Assembly (NCBI GenBank): GCA_037071015.1
Contig: JBAMOY010000001.1
Span: forward strand, 310,001 to 374,000
Direction: 5' to 3'
Source: JBAMOY01 sp037071015
GTDB taxonomy: Bacteria > Bacillota_I > Bacilli_A > RF39 > UBA660
Length of the DNA: 64,000 nt
Under the pieces are notes generated by a model. That model saw only the letters and a list, made by a program, of their open reading frames with translations. It was not told the DNA's origin and made no database searches. Both the position numbers and the translations under genes were made by a program. Shown here one piece after another: positions 16,329-24,106 of this stretch (its first letter is position 1; every line of letters begins with the position of its first letter).

Positions 16329-16970
16329 ATGAAGAGAAGTAAGTTTTATAATTTGTTTTGGATTTTTATCATCGGAAGTGTTTTCGGTTGGTTAGTAGAA
16401 GTTTTATTTGCATTTGCAAAACATGGACAATTTTATAACCGTTCTTCCCTTATTTATGGCCCTTTTGGTATGGCCTATGGAATTGGGGCGGTTGTATTAA
16501 CATTATGTTTAAAAAACATGAAAAATAAAAGCCTGTTTCAAATATTTACTATTTCCTTTTTATCGGGATCGATATGTGAATATATTTTTTCATGGGGCAT
16601 GGAATTAGTATTGGGATTCTGTTGTTGGGATTATAGTGATTTACCTTTAAATATCAATGGGAGAATATGTTTATTATATTCTGTCTTTTGGGGGATTTTA
16701 GGTATTGCTTGGGTTAAAGTTATATATCCGGAATTACTTAGAATGATTAAAAGGATACCTTATGATATAGGAACTAAAATTATGAAGGGCTTAATTGTTT
16801 TTTTAATTTTAGATATTATTATTTCTGCTGCTGCTGTGTACCGTCAGTATGATCGTAAAAATAATGTTAAAGCTGAAAATGCGATTCAAGTATTTCTCGA
16901 TAAATACTATAACGATGAATTTTTAGAATTTGTATATCCAGGTATAAATGAATTAAATAAGGGTGGTTAG
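16329..16970 (+). CDS. Putative ABC-transporter type IV (CmpB family) membrane protein
   Basis: A 213-residue membrane protein with about five hydrophobic helices. The N-terminus (FYNLFWIFIIGSVFGWLVEV), the central YGPFGMAYGIGAV and CEYIFSWGMELVLG, and CWDYSDLPLNINGRICLLYS match the family annotated as putative ABC-transporter type IV / CmpB (PF06541). No ATPase partner is adjacent and the substrate is unknown. It is two bases upstream of the glycosyltransferase gene, so the two are probably co-transcribed. Confidence 0.8.
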   Translation: MKRSKFYNLFWIFIIGSVFGWLVEVLFAFAKHGQFYNRSSLIYGPFGMAYGIGAVVLTLCLKNMKNKSLFQIFTISFLSGSICEYIFSWGMELVLGFCCWDYSDLPLNINGRICLLYSVFWGILGIAWVKVIYPELLRMIKRIPYDIGTKIMKGLIVFLILDIIISAAAVYRQYDRKNNVKAENAIQVFLDKYYNDEFLEFVYPGINELNKGG

Positions 16971-16972
16971 TT

Positions 16973-18082
16973 ATGAAAGTTTTATTATTATCTTGTAATA
17001 CTGGTGAAGGACATAATTCTGCGGCTCGTGCTTTAAAAGAACAGTTAGAAGAATATCACATTACCTGTGATTTTGTCGATGCCTTAGGTTTAGCTAATAA
17101 AAAGATTTCTAAGAAAATTACGGATCTTTATGTTGCTTCGACAGCTGGTAATCCAACTGTTTTTAAGATGATGTATAAGGCAGGCGAATTATACAGTAAA
17201 ATAAAAATAAAATCTCCTGTTTATGGTATGAATAAACTTTGTAAAAAAAGTTTAACTAAGTTTATTAATGATGGAAATTATGATGTAATAATAGCTACGC
17301 ATCTTTTTCCAGCCGAAACGTTGACAGCTATGAAAAAGACAAATCCTAATTTACATTTTCTTGCTGTCGCTACTGATTATGTTAGTATTCCTTTTTGGGA
17401 AGAGACTAATCCCGATTATTTTATCATCCCTCATCAAGAGCTAGTTAGTGATTTTCAAAAGAAAGGCATTGCTAAAGAGAAATTATTACCGATGGGAATT
17501 CCAGTGTCATTAAAATTTAATAAGCATATAGATAAAAAACAAGCTCGATTAGAATTAGATTTACCAACTAAAGGTGACGTTATTCTCATAATGTCTGGAA
17601 GCATGGGATTTGGTAATTTAGAATTAACTATTCAGAAATTATTAATTAAATTTGATAATAAGGTGACACTAGTTGTATTATGTGGTAACAATACAAAAAT
17701 TCGAAATACTTTAAAAGAAAAATTTAATCAAAATAATGTTCATTTGAAAGATTTCACAACAGAAGTTAGTAAATATATGGATGCTAGCGATGTAATTTTA
17801 ACCAAACCAGGAGGATTAACTAGTACCGAGACTGCTGTTAAACATATTCCGACCATTTTAACAACGCCAATTCCTGGTTGTGAAACTTATAATGCTAAAT
17901 TTTTTGAAAAACATGGTTTGGCACTCGTTGATAGTGATATTGATGCAATTGTGAACAAAACTCATTTATTAATTAACGATAAAAAATTAACTAAATCGAT
18001 GATTAATAATCAAAAAAAAGTTATCAATGCTAAAGCAGCCAGGGATATATGCGATTTCATTATTGAAAACTATAATAAATAA
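16973..18082 (+). CDS. Diacylglycerol glucosyltransferase-like (MGDG synthase / UgtP family)
   Basis: A 369-residue GT28-type glycosyltransferase. The N-terminal domain has SCNTGEGHNSAARAL (the glycine-rich lipid-acceptor loop of MGDG synthases). The C-terminal donor domain has IMSGSMGFGN, VVLCGNN and LTKPGGLTSTETAVKHIPTI, the sugar-nucleotide binding signature. UgtP-like enzymes transfer glucose from UDP-glucose to diacylglycerol to make glycolipids and the lipoteichoic acid anchor. Length is normal for the family. It may act at the membrane together with the CmpB-like neighbour; the sugar specificity is not determined from sequence. Confidence 0.85.
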   Translation: MKVLLLSCNTGEGHNSAARALKEQLEEYHITCDFVDALGLANKKISKKITDLYVASTAGNPTVFKMMYKAGELYSKIKIKSPVYGMNKLCKKSLTKFINDGNYDVIIATHLFPAETLTAMKKTNPNLHFLAVATDYVSIPFWEETNPDYFIIPHQELVSDFQKKGIAKEKLLPMGIPVSLKFNKHIDKKQARLELDLPTKGDVILIMSGSMGFGNLELTIQKLLIKFDNKVTLVVLCGNNTKIRNTLKEKFNQNNVHLKDFTTEVSKYMDASDVILTKPGGLTSTETAVKHIPTILTTPIPGCETYNAKFFEKHGLALVDSDIDAIVNKTHLLINDKKLTKSMINNQKKVINAKAARDICDFIIENYNK

Positions 18083-18130
18083 TTGTTAAACATTGTCTAT
18101 TTTTAACATATATTATTATAGGTGATTATA

Positions 18131-18505
18131 ATGGCGAAAAAAGATGAGTTCAAAGAATTTGTTCGAAAAAATCCCAAATTGATAAGTTATGTAAAAAAAG
18201 GGGAAATGGATTGGCAAAAATTTTATGAAATATATGATTTGTATGGTGAAGAAGAATCAGCTTGGAATGACTATTTAAGTAAAGAGGAAACTGTAAAAGC
18301 AGCTGCTACTGGAGTTGCCACTGGTTTAGGTTTTAGCGATATAATCAATTTTATTAAAAATATTGATTTGGATTCGGTTCAAGAAGGGGTTAATAGTGTT
18401 CAACGTGTTTTAGGCGTTTTCCAAGATTTTAATAACAAAGAGAATAATACTCCTAAAAAAGAAGAGTATAAACCACGGCCTCTTTATAAACATTTTGAGG
18501 ATTAA
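18131..18505 (+). CDS. ylbD: YlbD-like protein (putative coat protein family)
   Basis: A 124-residue protein. DEFKEFVRKNPKLISYVKKGEMDWQKFYEIYDLYGEEE matches the N-terminal block of YlbD (the YlbD_coat family, annotated as putative spore coat protein). Start is ATG 18131 with aggtgat upstream, not the GTG nine bases earlier. The stop overlaps the start of the YlbE-like gene (taatga). In B. subtilis ylbD and ylbE lie just upstream of the rsmD homologue ylbH, exactly as here, though ylbF and ylbG are missing. Confidence 0.8.
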   Translation: MAKKDEFKEFVRKNPKLISYVKKGEMDWQKFYEIYDLYGEEESAWNDYLSKEETVKAAATGVATGLGFSDIINFIKNIDLDSVQEGVNSVQRVLGVFQDFNNKENNTPKKEEYKPRPLYKHFED

Positions 18506-18726
18506 TGAGCTTAGACGTACAATTTAAATTAAAATCTAATCCTAATTACATTAAATATTTACGAGAAAACTCTAATTGGTATAAAATTTTAACACGTAAT
18601 CCTGAGAGCTTTCGGGAATTCGAAGAAGAAGTCAAAGATCATTATCATCTCCGCGTCAGTGATAGAATTGGTCATACTTTAGAAATGATTGAAATGGTTC
18701 AAACTTTGATGTCATCTTTAAAATAA
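18505..18726 (+). CDS. ylbE: YlbE-like protein
   Basis: A 73-residue protein: DVQFKLKSNPNYIKYLRENSNWYKILTRNPESF is the YlbE pattern (LRExxxWYkxLsRNP). Its ATG overlaps the ylbD stop by one base, so translation is probably coupled. Function unknown; the family is found in Bacilli next to ylbD. Confidence 0.8.
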   Translation: MSLDVQFKLKSNPNYIKYLRENSNWYKILTRNPESFREFEEEVKDHYHLRVSDRIGHTLEMIEMVQTLMSSLK

Positions 18727-18749
18727 AAAATCCTTAGAAAGGATTTTTT
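18727..18749 (+). terminator. Terminator after ylbE
   Basis: AAAATCCTT and AAGGATTTT pair around AGA, followed by TT. Confidence 0.75.
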
Positions 18750-18839
18750 GAAGGGGAGTTAATATGTTCGTGATTATTTGTAATCACATTTATATTTTGG
18801 ACTAATATTTGTAATAATATACAAAGTAGGTGTTGTCGT

Positions 18840-19382
18840 ATGCGAATTATAAGTGGTAAATATAAAAAAATTAATCTTGAAGGCTTTACGATTAATGGTA
18901 CAAGACCAACAATGGATCGTGTTAAAGAATCGATGTTTGCTATGATTCAGAATCATATAAAAGATACCATTGTTTTAGATTTGTTTGCTGGTAGTGGAGC
19001 TTTAGGTATTGAGGCTTTAAGTATGGGTGCTAAAAAATGTTATTTTGTTGATAATAACGCCATAGCTATCGATACTATCAGAAAAAATGGAACAAAACTA
19101 TCAGGAGCTAATTATCAAATTATAAAACAGGATTTTGTTAAAGCTTTAGAAATTTTAAAAGATGAAAATCAAAAATTCGATTTAATTCTTTTAGACCCAC
19201 CTTACCAAAGTGGATATTTAAATGAATCAATTAGAATGATTGCTGAATATAATTTGCTTAATTCAGATGGACTGATAGTATGTGAATATGAAGATATAGA
19301 GCTAGAGTTTAATTGTTTTAAGATATATAAAGAAAAAAAATTTGGTAGTAAAATTGTTACTATTTTAGAAAATGATCTTTGA
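18840..19382 (+). CDS. rsmD: 16S rRNA (guanine-N2)-methyltransferase RsmD
   Basis: Methylates G966 of 16S rRNA (E. coli numbering). The 180 residues start with MRIISGKYKKINLE and TRPTMDRVKESMFAMIQ, typical of RsmD; the SAM site is LDLFAGSGALGIEALSMGA and the catalytic motif is LLDPPYQSG (motif IV, DPPY). The stop is a TGA. It is the homologue of B. subtilis YlbH and keeps the ylb gene order. A short promoter-bearing gap separates it from ylbE. Confidence 0.95.
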   Translation: MRIISGKYKKINLEGFTINGTRPTMDRVKESMFAMIQNHIKDTIVLDLFAGSGALGIEALSMGAKKCYFVDNNAIAIDTIRKNGTKLSGANYQIIKQDFVKALEILKDENQKFDLILLDPPYQSGYLNESIRMIAEYNLLNSDGLIVCEYEDIELEFNCFKIYKEKKFGSKIVTILENDL

Positions 19383-19392
19383 TCATTTTTTT
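19369..19392 (+). terminator. Terminator of rsmD
   Basis: AAAATGATC (19369-19377) pairs perfectly with GATCATTTT (19381-19389), followed by TTT. The hairpin overlaps the stop codon. Confidence 0.8.
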
Positions 19393-19450
19393 GTTTTAAG
19401 AAGGATATTTTATGTAAGCCTTGTATGTTATTGATAGGAGGTAGGATGAG

Positions 19451-21544
19451 ATGAAAAAATATCCTTTTGTTAAACAGGAAGGAGTTAAAGATTGCGGAGT
19501 AGCTTGTCTTTCAATGATTGTTCAACATTATAAAGGTTATGTTAATTATGAACATTTGATTGATATGACTAAAACTAATAAAAATGGAACGACAGCTTTA
19601 AATATAATTGAAGCTGCTAAAAGTCTAGGGTTTAAAGCTTCCGGTATTAAGACAAGTTTAAATAATAAAAGCTTTAAAGATATTAATTTGCCATGTATAG
19701 CTCATGTAATAATAAATAAAACCTATAAACACTATGTTGTTATATATAAAATTGATCATAAAAACAAGAATTTGTTAGTTGCTGATCCAAGTGACAAGAT
19801 AAAGAGAATATCGTTTGAAAAATTCGAAAAGATATGGAGTGGCGTTTTAATTTTGATGTATCCATTTAAAGCTATTCCTATTCTTGATCATAAAGTATCT
19901 TCTTTTTCTTTATTTATAAACATTATATCGTCATTTAAAAAAGATATTATACTTTTAATTTTAATGTCCTTGTTTATAACCATTTTTTCAATCATATCTT
20001 CTTTTTATTTTAAAAGCTTAATTGATCAGATAACAGATATTAATAATGGCAATTATTTAAATATGATTTTTATTGTTTTTACCTGTTGTTATTTATTAAA
20101 AATATTAACGAACTATTTTCGCAATCAAGTCTTAATCTATACAAATCAAAAAATTGACATAGCATTAGCAACATCAACTTTTAAAAAAATCATCCTATTT
20201 CCATATCATTATTATCGTAATCGGACGACGGGTGAAATTGTTTCTCGCATTAACGATATTAATATTATCCGGGAAACAGTTAGCCGAATTATTGTTACTG
20301 TCTTTATTGATATGTTATTAACTATTATTTCTTTAATTGTTTTGTTTGTAATTAATTTTAATTTAGCACTTATTGCTGTATTGATTTTTATTATTAATAT
20401 AGTTTTAATAATGATTTTTCAACATATATTTGGTCTACAAATCGAAGAATGTAAGCTAGCTAAAGATGAGACTAATTCATATATGATTGAAACAATTAGT
20501 GGTTTTGAAACAGTTAAAGGCCTAGGAGTTGAAGACAAGATAATAAAGAATTTTAATCACAAGTATTGGCATCAAACTGCTAAAATAAAACACTTTAATA
20601 GTACTTATAATTGGCAACAGTTATTTAAAGAATTAATTAATGAAATAGGTAATATTATTATCTTGTTTGTTGGGATTCACTTAGTTTTAGAAAATCATTT
20701 AACACTAGGTAGTTTAATTGCTTTTGCTTCTTTATTAAATTATTTTTTAGAACCTGTCCAAAATATGATTGAATTTGCGACGGACATAAAAGAAATTAAA
20801 ATTGTTTTTCGTCGGGTAGGCGAATTAGGCTTTAAAGAAGAAAAAAATAATTTGAATTTAATAAACCAGATAAAAGGTAATATTGTTATCAAGCATTTAA
20901 ACTACAGTTATGATAATAATAGTATGATACTACAGCAAGTAAATTTTAAAATAAATAAAGGACATAAAGTGATCGTTTTAGGAAAAAGTGGCAGTGGTAA
21001 AAGCACTTTATTTAAAATTATTATGAAATATTATCCGATTGAGCGCAATCAATTATATATTGATGGGGTGGATATCAACGATATAAATATAGACAAAGTA
21101 AAACACAGTATAACTTATATTTCCCAAAATGAGATGTTATTTACGGATACTGTTTATAACAATATTCTTTTATCGCGACCATGTCATCCAGAAAGATTAA
21201 AAAAAGTTTTAAACATCTGTCATATCCAAGATATTATCCAAAATGAACAGCTAGGCTTGAATACTTTAGTGGAAGAAAACGGTTTTAATTTTTCAGGTGG
21301 CGAGAAACAGCGAATCGTTTTAGCTCGCTCGTTAATCAAAACCTTTAATATTTTAATTATCGATGAGGGATTGAATCAGATCGACGTAAATTTAGAACGT
21401 CAAATCCTTAAAAAACTTTTTAAAACTTATTCTGATAAAACAATTATTGTCATATCACATCGTCGTGACAACATTGACTTATATGATCAAATGATTGCGT
21501 TTGAAGCGAATAGAAAAGTGAGTAGTGTTATTAAAAATGTCTAA
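19451..21544 (+). CDS. Peptidase-containing ABC transporter (C39), bacteriocin processing and export
   Basis: A 697-residue protein in the order C39 peptidase, six-helix membrane domain, ATPase. The peptidase has KQEGVKDCGVACLSMIV with the catalytic Cys, HYVVIYKI with the His, and ADPSD with the Asp. It should cut double-glycine leaders. The membrane domain runs from about residue 155 to 440. The ATPase has Walker A LGKSGSGKST, signature FSGGEKQR and Walker B ILIIDEG; the final E of the Walker B/D-loop (DEGLNQID) is kept. The three small ORFs just downstream, two with GG leaders, are the likely cargo. Start ATG has taggaggtagg upstream. Confidence 0.93.
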   Translation: MKKYPFVKQEGVKDCGVACLSMIVQHYKGYVNYEHLIDMTKTNKNGTTALNIIEAAKSLGFKASGIKTSLNNKSFKDINLPCIAHVIINKTYKHYVVIYKIDHKNKNLLVADPSDKIKRISFEKFEKIWSGVLILMYPFKAIPILDHKVSSFSLFINIISSFKKDIILLILMSLFITIFSIISSFYFKSLIDQITDINNGNYLNMIFIVFTCCYLLKILTNYFRNQVLIYTNQKIDIALATSTFKKIILFPYHYYRNRTTGEIVSRINDINIIRETVSRIIVTVFIDMLLTIISLIVLFVINFNLALIAVLIFIINIVLIMIFQHIFGLQIEECKLAKDETNSYMIETISGFETVKGLGVEDKIIKNFNHKYWHQTAKIKHFNSTYNWQQLFKELINEIGNIIILFVGIHLVLENHLTLGSLIAFASLLNYFLEPVQNMIEFATDIKEIKIVFRRVGELGFKEEKNNLNLINQIKGNIVIKHLNYSYDNNSMILQQVNFKINKGHKVIVLGKSGSGKSTLFKIIMKYYPIERNQLYIDGVDINDINIDKVKHSITYISQNEMLFTDTVYNNILLSRPCHPERLKKVLNICHIQDIIQNEQLGLNTLVEENGFNFSGGEKQRIVLARSLIKTFNILIIDEGLNQIDVNLERQILKKLFKTYSDKTIIVISHRRDNIDLYDQMIAFEANRKVSSVIKNV

Positions 21545-21983
21545 TATGGATTTTATTTTAGAATGTAAAAATAGATGGTTATTTAACATATGGGTAATTG
21601 TTATTGGTGCTTTCATGTTTATAATAATGATGGTATGTATATTTTATAACTATAAATTATACGGTCAATATCAGGCATTTATCATAGAACAACAGGATAG
21701 TTATTATTTAAATTTATATTTAACTGATGAGCAAATAAGTGATTTCAATCATCAGAAAATATATTTTGATGGCAATGAAATAATTAAAAGCATAGTTAAG
21801 ATAAGTGAGGATTATATTTTAAACGAACAGGGTAAATTTCGTTTGTTAACTTTAGATGTAAAAGAATCTAATCTAGCACCAAAATATCTTATAAACAATA
21901 ATGTTATTACTATTAAGGTATGTCAAAGAGAAACGACAATAATGAAAGAAATAATTAATAAAGTAATAAAAGGGGGGACATAG
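21537..21983 (+). CDS. Membrane accessory protein of the peptide exporter
   Basis: A 148-residue protein with one N-terminal membrane helix (LFNIWVIVIGAFMFIIMMV) and an outside domain of about 110 residues. It overlaps the 3' end of the exporter gene and is directly followed by the peptide genes. Its layout resembles a shortened membrane-fusion (HlyD/BlpB-like) accessory subunit, but it lacks the long coiled coil, so the assignment is by position. The ATG at 21537 lies in the exporter's last codons; an earlier ATG at 21525 is also possible and neither has a clear ribosome binding site. Confidence 0.65.
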   Translation: MSNMDFILECKNRWLFNIWVIVIGAFMFIIMMVCIFYNYKLYGQYQAFIIEQQDSYYLNLYLTDEQISDFNHQKIYFDGNEIIKSIVKISEDYILNEQGKFRLLTLDVKESNLAPKYLINNNVITIKVCQRETTIMKEIINKVIKGGT

Positions 21984-22126
21984 TGCAGAAATTAAATAAT
22001 AAACAGCTATCCGAAATTTCTGCTGGTGGATTTAGTGTCGGTTTAGCCATGTCTATTGTAGCCGGCCTAACTTTCATTGCAGGAATTATTGACGGTTATG
22101 TAAGACCACTTCCGTGTCATAAATAA
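21983..22126 (+). CDS. Double-glycine peptide 1 (bacteriocin-like precursor)
   Basis: A 47-residue ORF from a GTG that overlaps the previous stop (tagtg), with aggggggac upstream. The leader MQKLNNKQLSEISAGG is a textbook double-glycine leader (Leu, Leu, Ile spacing then GG). The 31-residue core begins FSVGLAMSIVAGL and ends GYVRPLPCHK; it is hydrophobic with glycines spaced for helix packing and has a single Cys. This fits a class II bacteriocin or a peptide signal. The C39 transporter 450 bases upstream would cut after GG. Confidence 0.85.
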   Translation: MQKLNNKQLSEISAGGFSVGLAMSIVAGLTFIAGIIDGYVRPLPCHK

Positions 22127-22141
22127 AAGAAAGGAGACCTT

Positions 22142-22312
22142 ATGGAACAGTTAAGCAAACAACAACTATCTAATATAAATGGTGGTGTTAGTATTTCTGG
22201 CACCTTAATTAACGCTGTTGTTAAAGGGATAAATGTTTTTTTAGATCTTGGTCGTAGTATTGGAACAGCGATTAGAAGAGTCAGTTCAGGTAAAGTATGC
22301 AAAGTTTATTAA
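22142..22312 (+). CDS. Double-glycine peptide 2 (bacteriocin-like precursor)
   Basis: A 56-residue ORF with a strong ribosome binding site (aaaggagac). The leader MEQLSKQQLSNINGG is followed by a 41-residue core starting VSISGTLINAVVKG and ending SSGKVCKVY. It holds GRSIG, a GxxxG motif typical of two-peptide bacteriocins, and a C-terminal GTAIRRVSSGKVC stretch. Together with peptide 1 it may form a two-component bacteriocin. No similar mature peptide comes to mind. Confidence 0.85.
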   Translation: MEQLSKQQLSNINGGVSISGTLINAVVKGINVFLDLGRSIGTAIRRVSSGKVCKVY

Positions 22313-22464
22313 ATAAGCTAAAAAAACATTATCAGACAATATTGTTAATCATTATAATGCCTTTTGTTATACCATTAATTAATATCATTATTAAGATATT
22401 ATTTAGTGGCGGTTGTTGCCTAGGAACACTTATAAGAAGATTTAGTGAAGGTGTTATATGCTAA
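22297..22464 (+). CDS. Third small hydrophobic peptide of the locus (immunity or third peptide)
   Basis: A 55-residue ORF whose ATG lies inside the end of peptide 2. It starts with a basic amphipathic segment (MQSLLNKLKKHYQ), has a strongly hydrophobic stretch (TILLIIIMPFVIPLINIIIK) and ends FSGGCCLGTLIRRFSEGVIC. The tail shares the pattern GTxIRRxSxGx[VI]C with peptide 2. It could be an immunity protein, or a third exported peptide whose SGG would be a degenerate cleavage site. The ribosome binding site is weak (aggtaaag), but overlap with peptide 2 allows coupling. Confidence 0.65.
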   Translation: MQSLLNKLKKHYQTILLIIIMPFVIPLINIIIKILFSGGCCLGTLIRRFSEGVIC

Positions 22465-22489
22465 AAAGAGAATTTAATTCTCTTTTTTT
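22463..22489 (+). terminator. Terminator of the peptide export locus
   Basis: AAAAAGAGAA and TTCTCTTTTT pair perfectly around a short loop, followed by TTT; it overlaps the stop of the third peptide. Confidence 0.85.
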
Positions 22490-22580
22490 CTTTATTTTAT
22501 TAAATTTTTGGCGTTTTTTGTTGTAAAAACAAGTTAATGATGTTATAATAGCGATAGCGAAAAGGAAGGAGGGATTTATT

Positions 22581-22787
22581 ATGGCAACCGTTGCAGTCGT
22601 AAAAAATGGTAACGTTGATGGCGCTTTAAAAGCATTGAAACAAAAAAATAATAGAGACGGACTCCTTAAAGAAGCTAGAAAAAGACAAGATGGATACATG
22701 AAACCTGGAGAAAGAAGAAGAGAAGCAAAAAAAGCAGGTATTAAAAACAGTCGAAAAAGAGAAAGAATGAATAATAGAGCTTATTAA
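22581..22787 (+). CDS. rpsU: 30S ribosomal protein S21
   Basis: A 68-residue very basic protein; the order of features VKNGNVDGALKALKQKN, then YMKPGERRREAKKAGIKNSRKRERMNNRAY is S21. Strong ribosome binding site aaggaagg. A likely -10 TATAAT is near 22544-22549. As in other Firmicutes it is followed by yqeY. Confidence 0.95.
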   Translation: MATVAVVKNGNVDGALKALKQKNNRDGLLKEARKRQDGYMKPGERRREAKKAGIKNSRKRERMNNRAY

Positions 22788-22819
22788 GCTCTTTATTTTC
22801 ATTAGAGGGATGGTGACCT

Positions 22820-23263
22820 ATGAAAGAGCGAATAAATCAGGATTTTATCAGTGCTATGAAAAATAAAGAAAAAGAAAAATTATCGGTTATTAGAATGGTT
22901 AAAGGTGCTATTCAAATGGAAGAATTAAATAAAAAGAATTCTTTAACTGATGATGAGGTAGTATCAATTATCGCAAAACAAATTAAGACTCGTAAAGAAT
23001 CAATTGTAGAATTTGCTAAAGGAAATCGTGAGGATTTAATTGAGCAAACTAAAAAAGAAATTACCATTCTTGAAGAATATATGCCAGAGCAGATGACTGA
23101 AGAGGAAATAGATAAAATCATCGACAAGACCTTTGCCGAAATAAATCCAGTGGGACCTTCTGATATTGGCAAATTAATGGGAGTCATTTCCCCAATTTTA
23201 AAAGGTAAAGCTGATCTAGGATTAGTTAATAAAAAAATTAGAGAAAGATTAAATAATAAGTAA
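22820..23263 (+). CDS. yqeY: YqeY / GatB-YqeY domain protein
   Basis: A 147-residue helical protein: MKERINQDFISAMKNKEKEKLSVIRMVKGAIQ is the YqeY N-terminus and the C-terminal part (GPSDIGKLMGVISPILKGKADLGLVNKKIRE) is the tRNA-binding domain shared with GatB. In Firmicutes it is linked to rpsU, as here. Its exact function is unknown; a tRNA-related role is inferred from the domain. Confidence 0.93.
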   Translation: MKERINQDFISAMKNKEKEKLSVIRMVKGAIQMEELNKKNSLTDDEVVSIIAKQIKTRKESIVEFAKGNREDLIEQTKKEITILEEYMPEQMTEEEIDKIIDKTFAEINPVGPSDIGKLMGVISPILKGKADLGLVNKKIRERLNNK

Positions 23264-23286
23264 TTAGGTTTACTTATTATTTTTTA
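23256..23286 (+). terminator. Terminator after yqeY
   Basis: AATAAGTA (at the end of yqeY) pairs with TACTTATT, followed by ATTTTTTATT. The hairpin is AT-only apart from the G-C pairs in the middle. Confidence 0.6.
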
Positions 23287-23316
23287 TTGACAAAGTGTCA
23301 TAATCACACTTATAAT
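23287..23316 (+). promoter_or_regulatory. Promoter of tdk
   Basis: -35 TTGACA (23287-23292), 18-base spacer, -10 TATAAT (23311-23316), followed by the tdk ribosome binding site agaggtg. Confidence 0.75.
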
Positions 23317-23345
23317 ATTAACAGTATGATATAAGAGGTGTTTTT

Positions 23346-23960
23346 ATGGCAAAGTTGGAATTTCGTTATGGGGCAATGAATTCAGGGAAAAGTATGGAAT
23401 TGATGCGTATAGCTTATAATTATTTCGAAAATAATAAGAAAGTTACTGTTATTAAGTCCCAGATAGATACTAAAGGTGATAAGTACTTGATTTCACGGGT
23501 CGGAATGAAGAGGAAGGTAGATATTTTTTTAAATTCTCATGAAAGTTTATTTACAAGCGAGAATAAAGCTTGTTATATAGATGCTGATTGTATATTGGTA
23601 GATGAAGCTCAGTTTATGTCGCCATTTCAAATTGATGAATTATGGCACATTAGCAAGCTTTTAGATATACCGGTAATATGTTTTGGATTAAAAACTGATT
23701 TTCGGACAAAAGTTTTTCCGGGTAGTGAAAGGCTAATGGAACTGGCTGATGAGCTTATTGAGTTGGAAACTATTTGTGCCTGTGGCCATAAAGCTCGCTT
23801 TAACGCTAGAATGATTAATGGTGATTTCGTCTTAAATGGTGAACAAAACGTTATTGATGGTAGTGATGATGTAGAATATATACCTCTTTGTGGGGAATGT
23901 TATATCAATAAGGTGTTGAAAAATAAAGTGTTAGTTAGACATAAAAATTTTAAAAAATAG
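23346..23960 (+). CDS. tdk: Thymidine kinase
   Basis: Phosphorylates thymidine in the salvage route, 204 residues. Walker A GAMNSGKS (residues 9-16), Walker B VDEAQFM, the catalytic Glu within that motif, and a lasso/zinc region with CACGHKA and CGEC. C-terminal YIPLCGECY holds the conserved substrate Tyr. It forms a single-gene unit between yqeY and rpsB. Confidence 0.95.
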   Translation: MAKLEFRYGAMNSGKSMELMRIAYNYFENNKKVTVIKSQIDTKGDKYLISRVGMKRKVDIFLNSHESLFTSENKACYIDADCILVDEAQFMSPFQIDELWHISKLLDIPVICFGLKTDFRTKVFPGSERLMELADELIELETICACGHKARFNARMINGDFVLNGEQNVIDGSDDVEYIPLCGECYINKVLKNKVLVRHKNFKK

Positions 23961-23970
23961 ATAAAAATCA

Positions 23971-23999
23971 TTGTAAATACATATAATTTATGGTATTAT
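23971..23999 (+). promoter_or_regulatory. Promoter of rpsB-tsf
   Basis: -35 TTGTAA (23971-23976), 17-base spacer, -10 TATTAT (23994-23999). Leaves an untranslated leader of about 100 bases before rpsB. Confidence 0.6.
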
Positions 24000-24005
24000 G
24001 AATGT

Positions 24006-24100
24006 GGCTTTTTCAAATACACATGACTTGGATTTAAATGCCTAGTGCCAAATGGTGGTGTTTAAAGAAGAAAAGTTCAGAGGAAAAAACAAAAGGAGGA
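24006..24100 (+). ncRNA. Possible structured leader of rpsB
   Basis: About 100 untranslated bases between the promoter and rpsB contain complementary patches (for example GTGGC/GCCA-like segments around 24005-24055, and TGCCTAGTGCCA). In many bacteria rpsB is autoregulated by S2 through a leader RNA. I cannot fold it here, and I do not see the known consensus for certain, so this is a placeholder for an untranslated leader. Confidence 0.3.
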
Positions 24101-24106
24101 ATGAAA

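Noticed and set aside
18774..18956. Minus-strand frame ahead of rsmD
   Set aside because: Overlaps the rsmD start and promoter, no ribosome binding site, no family resemblance.
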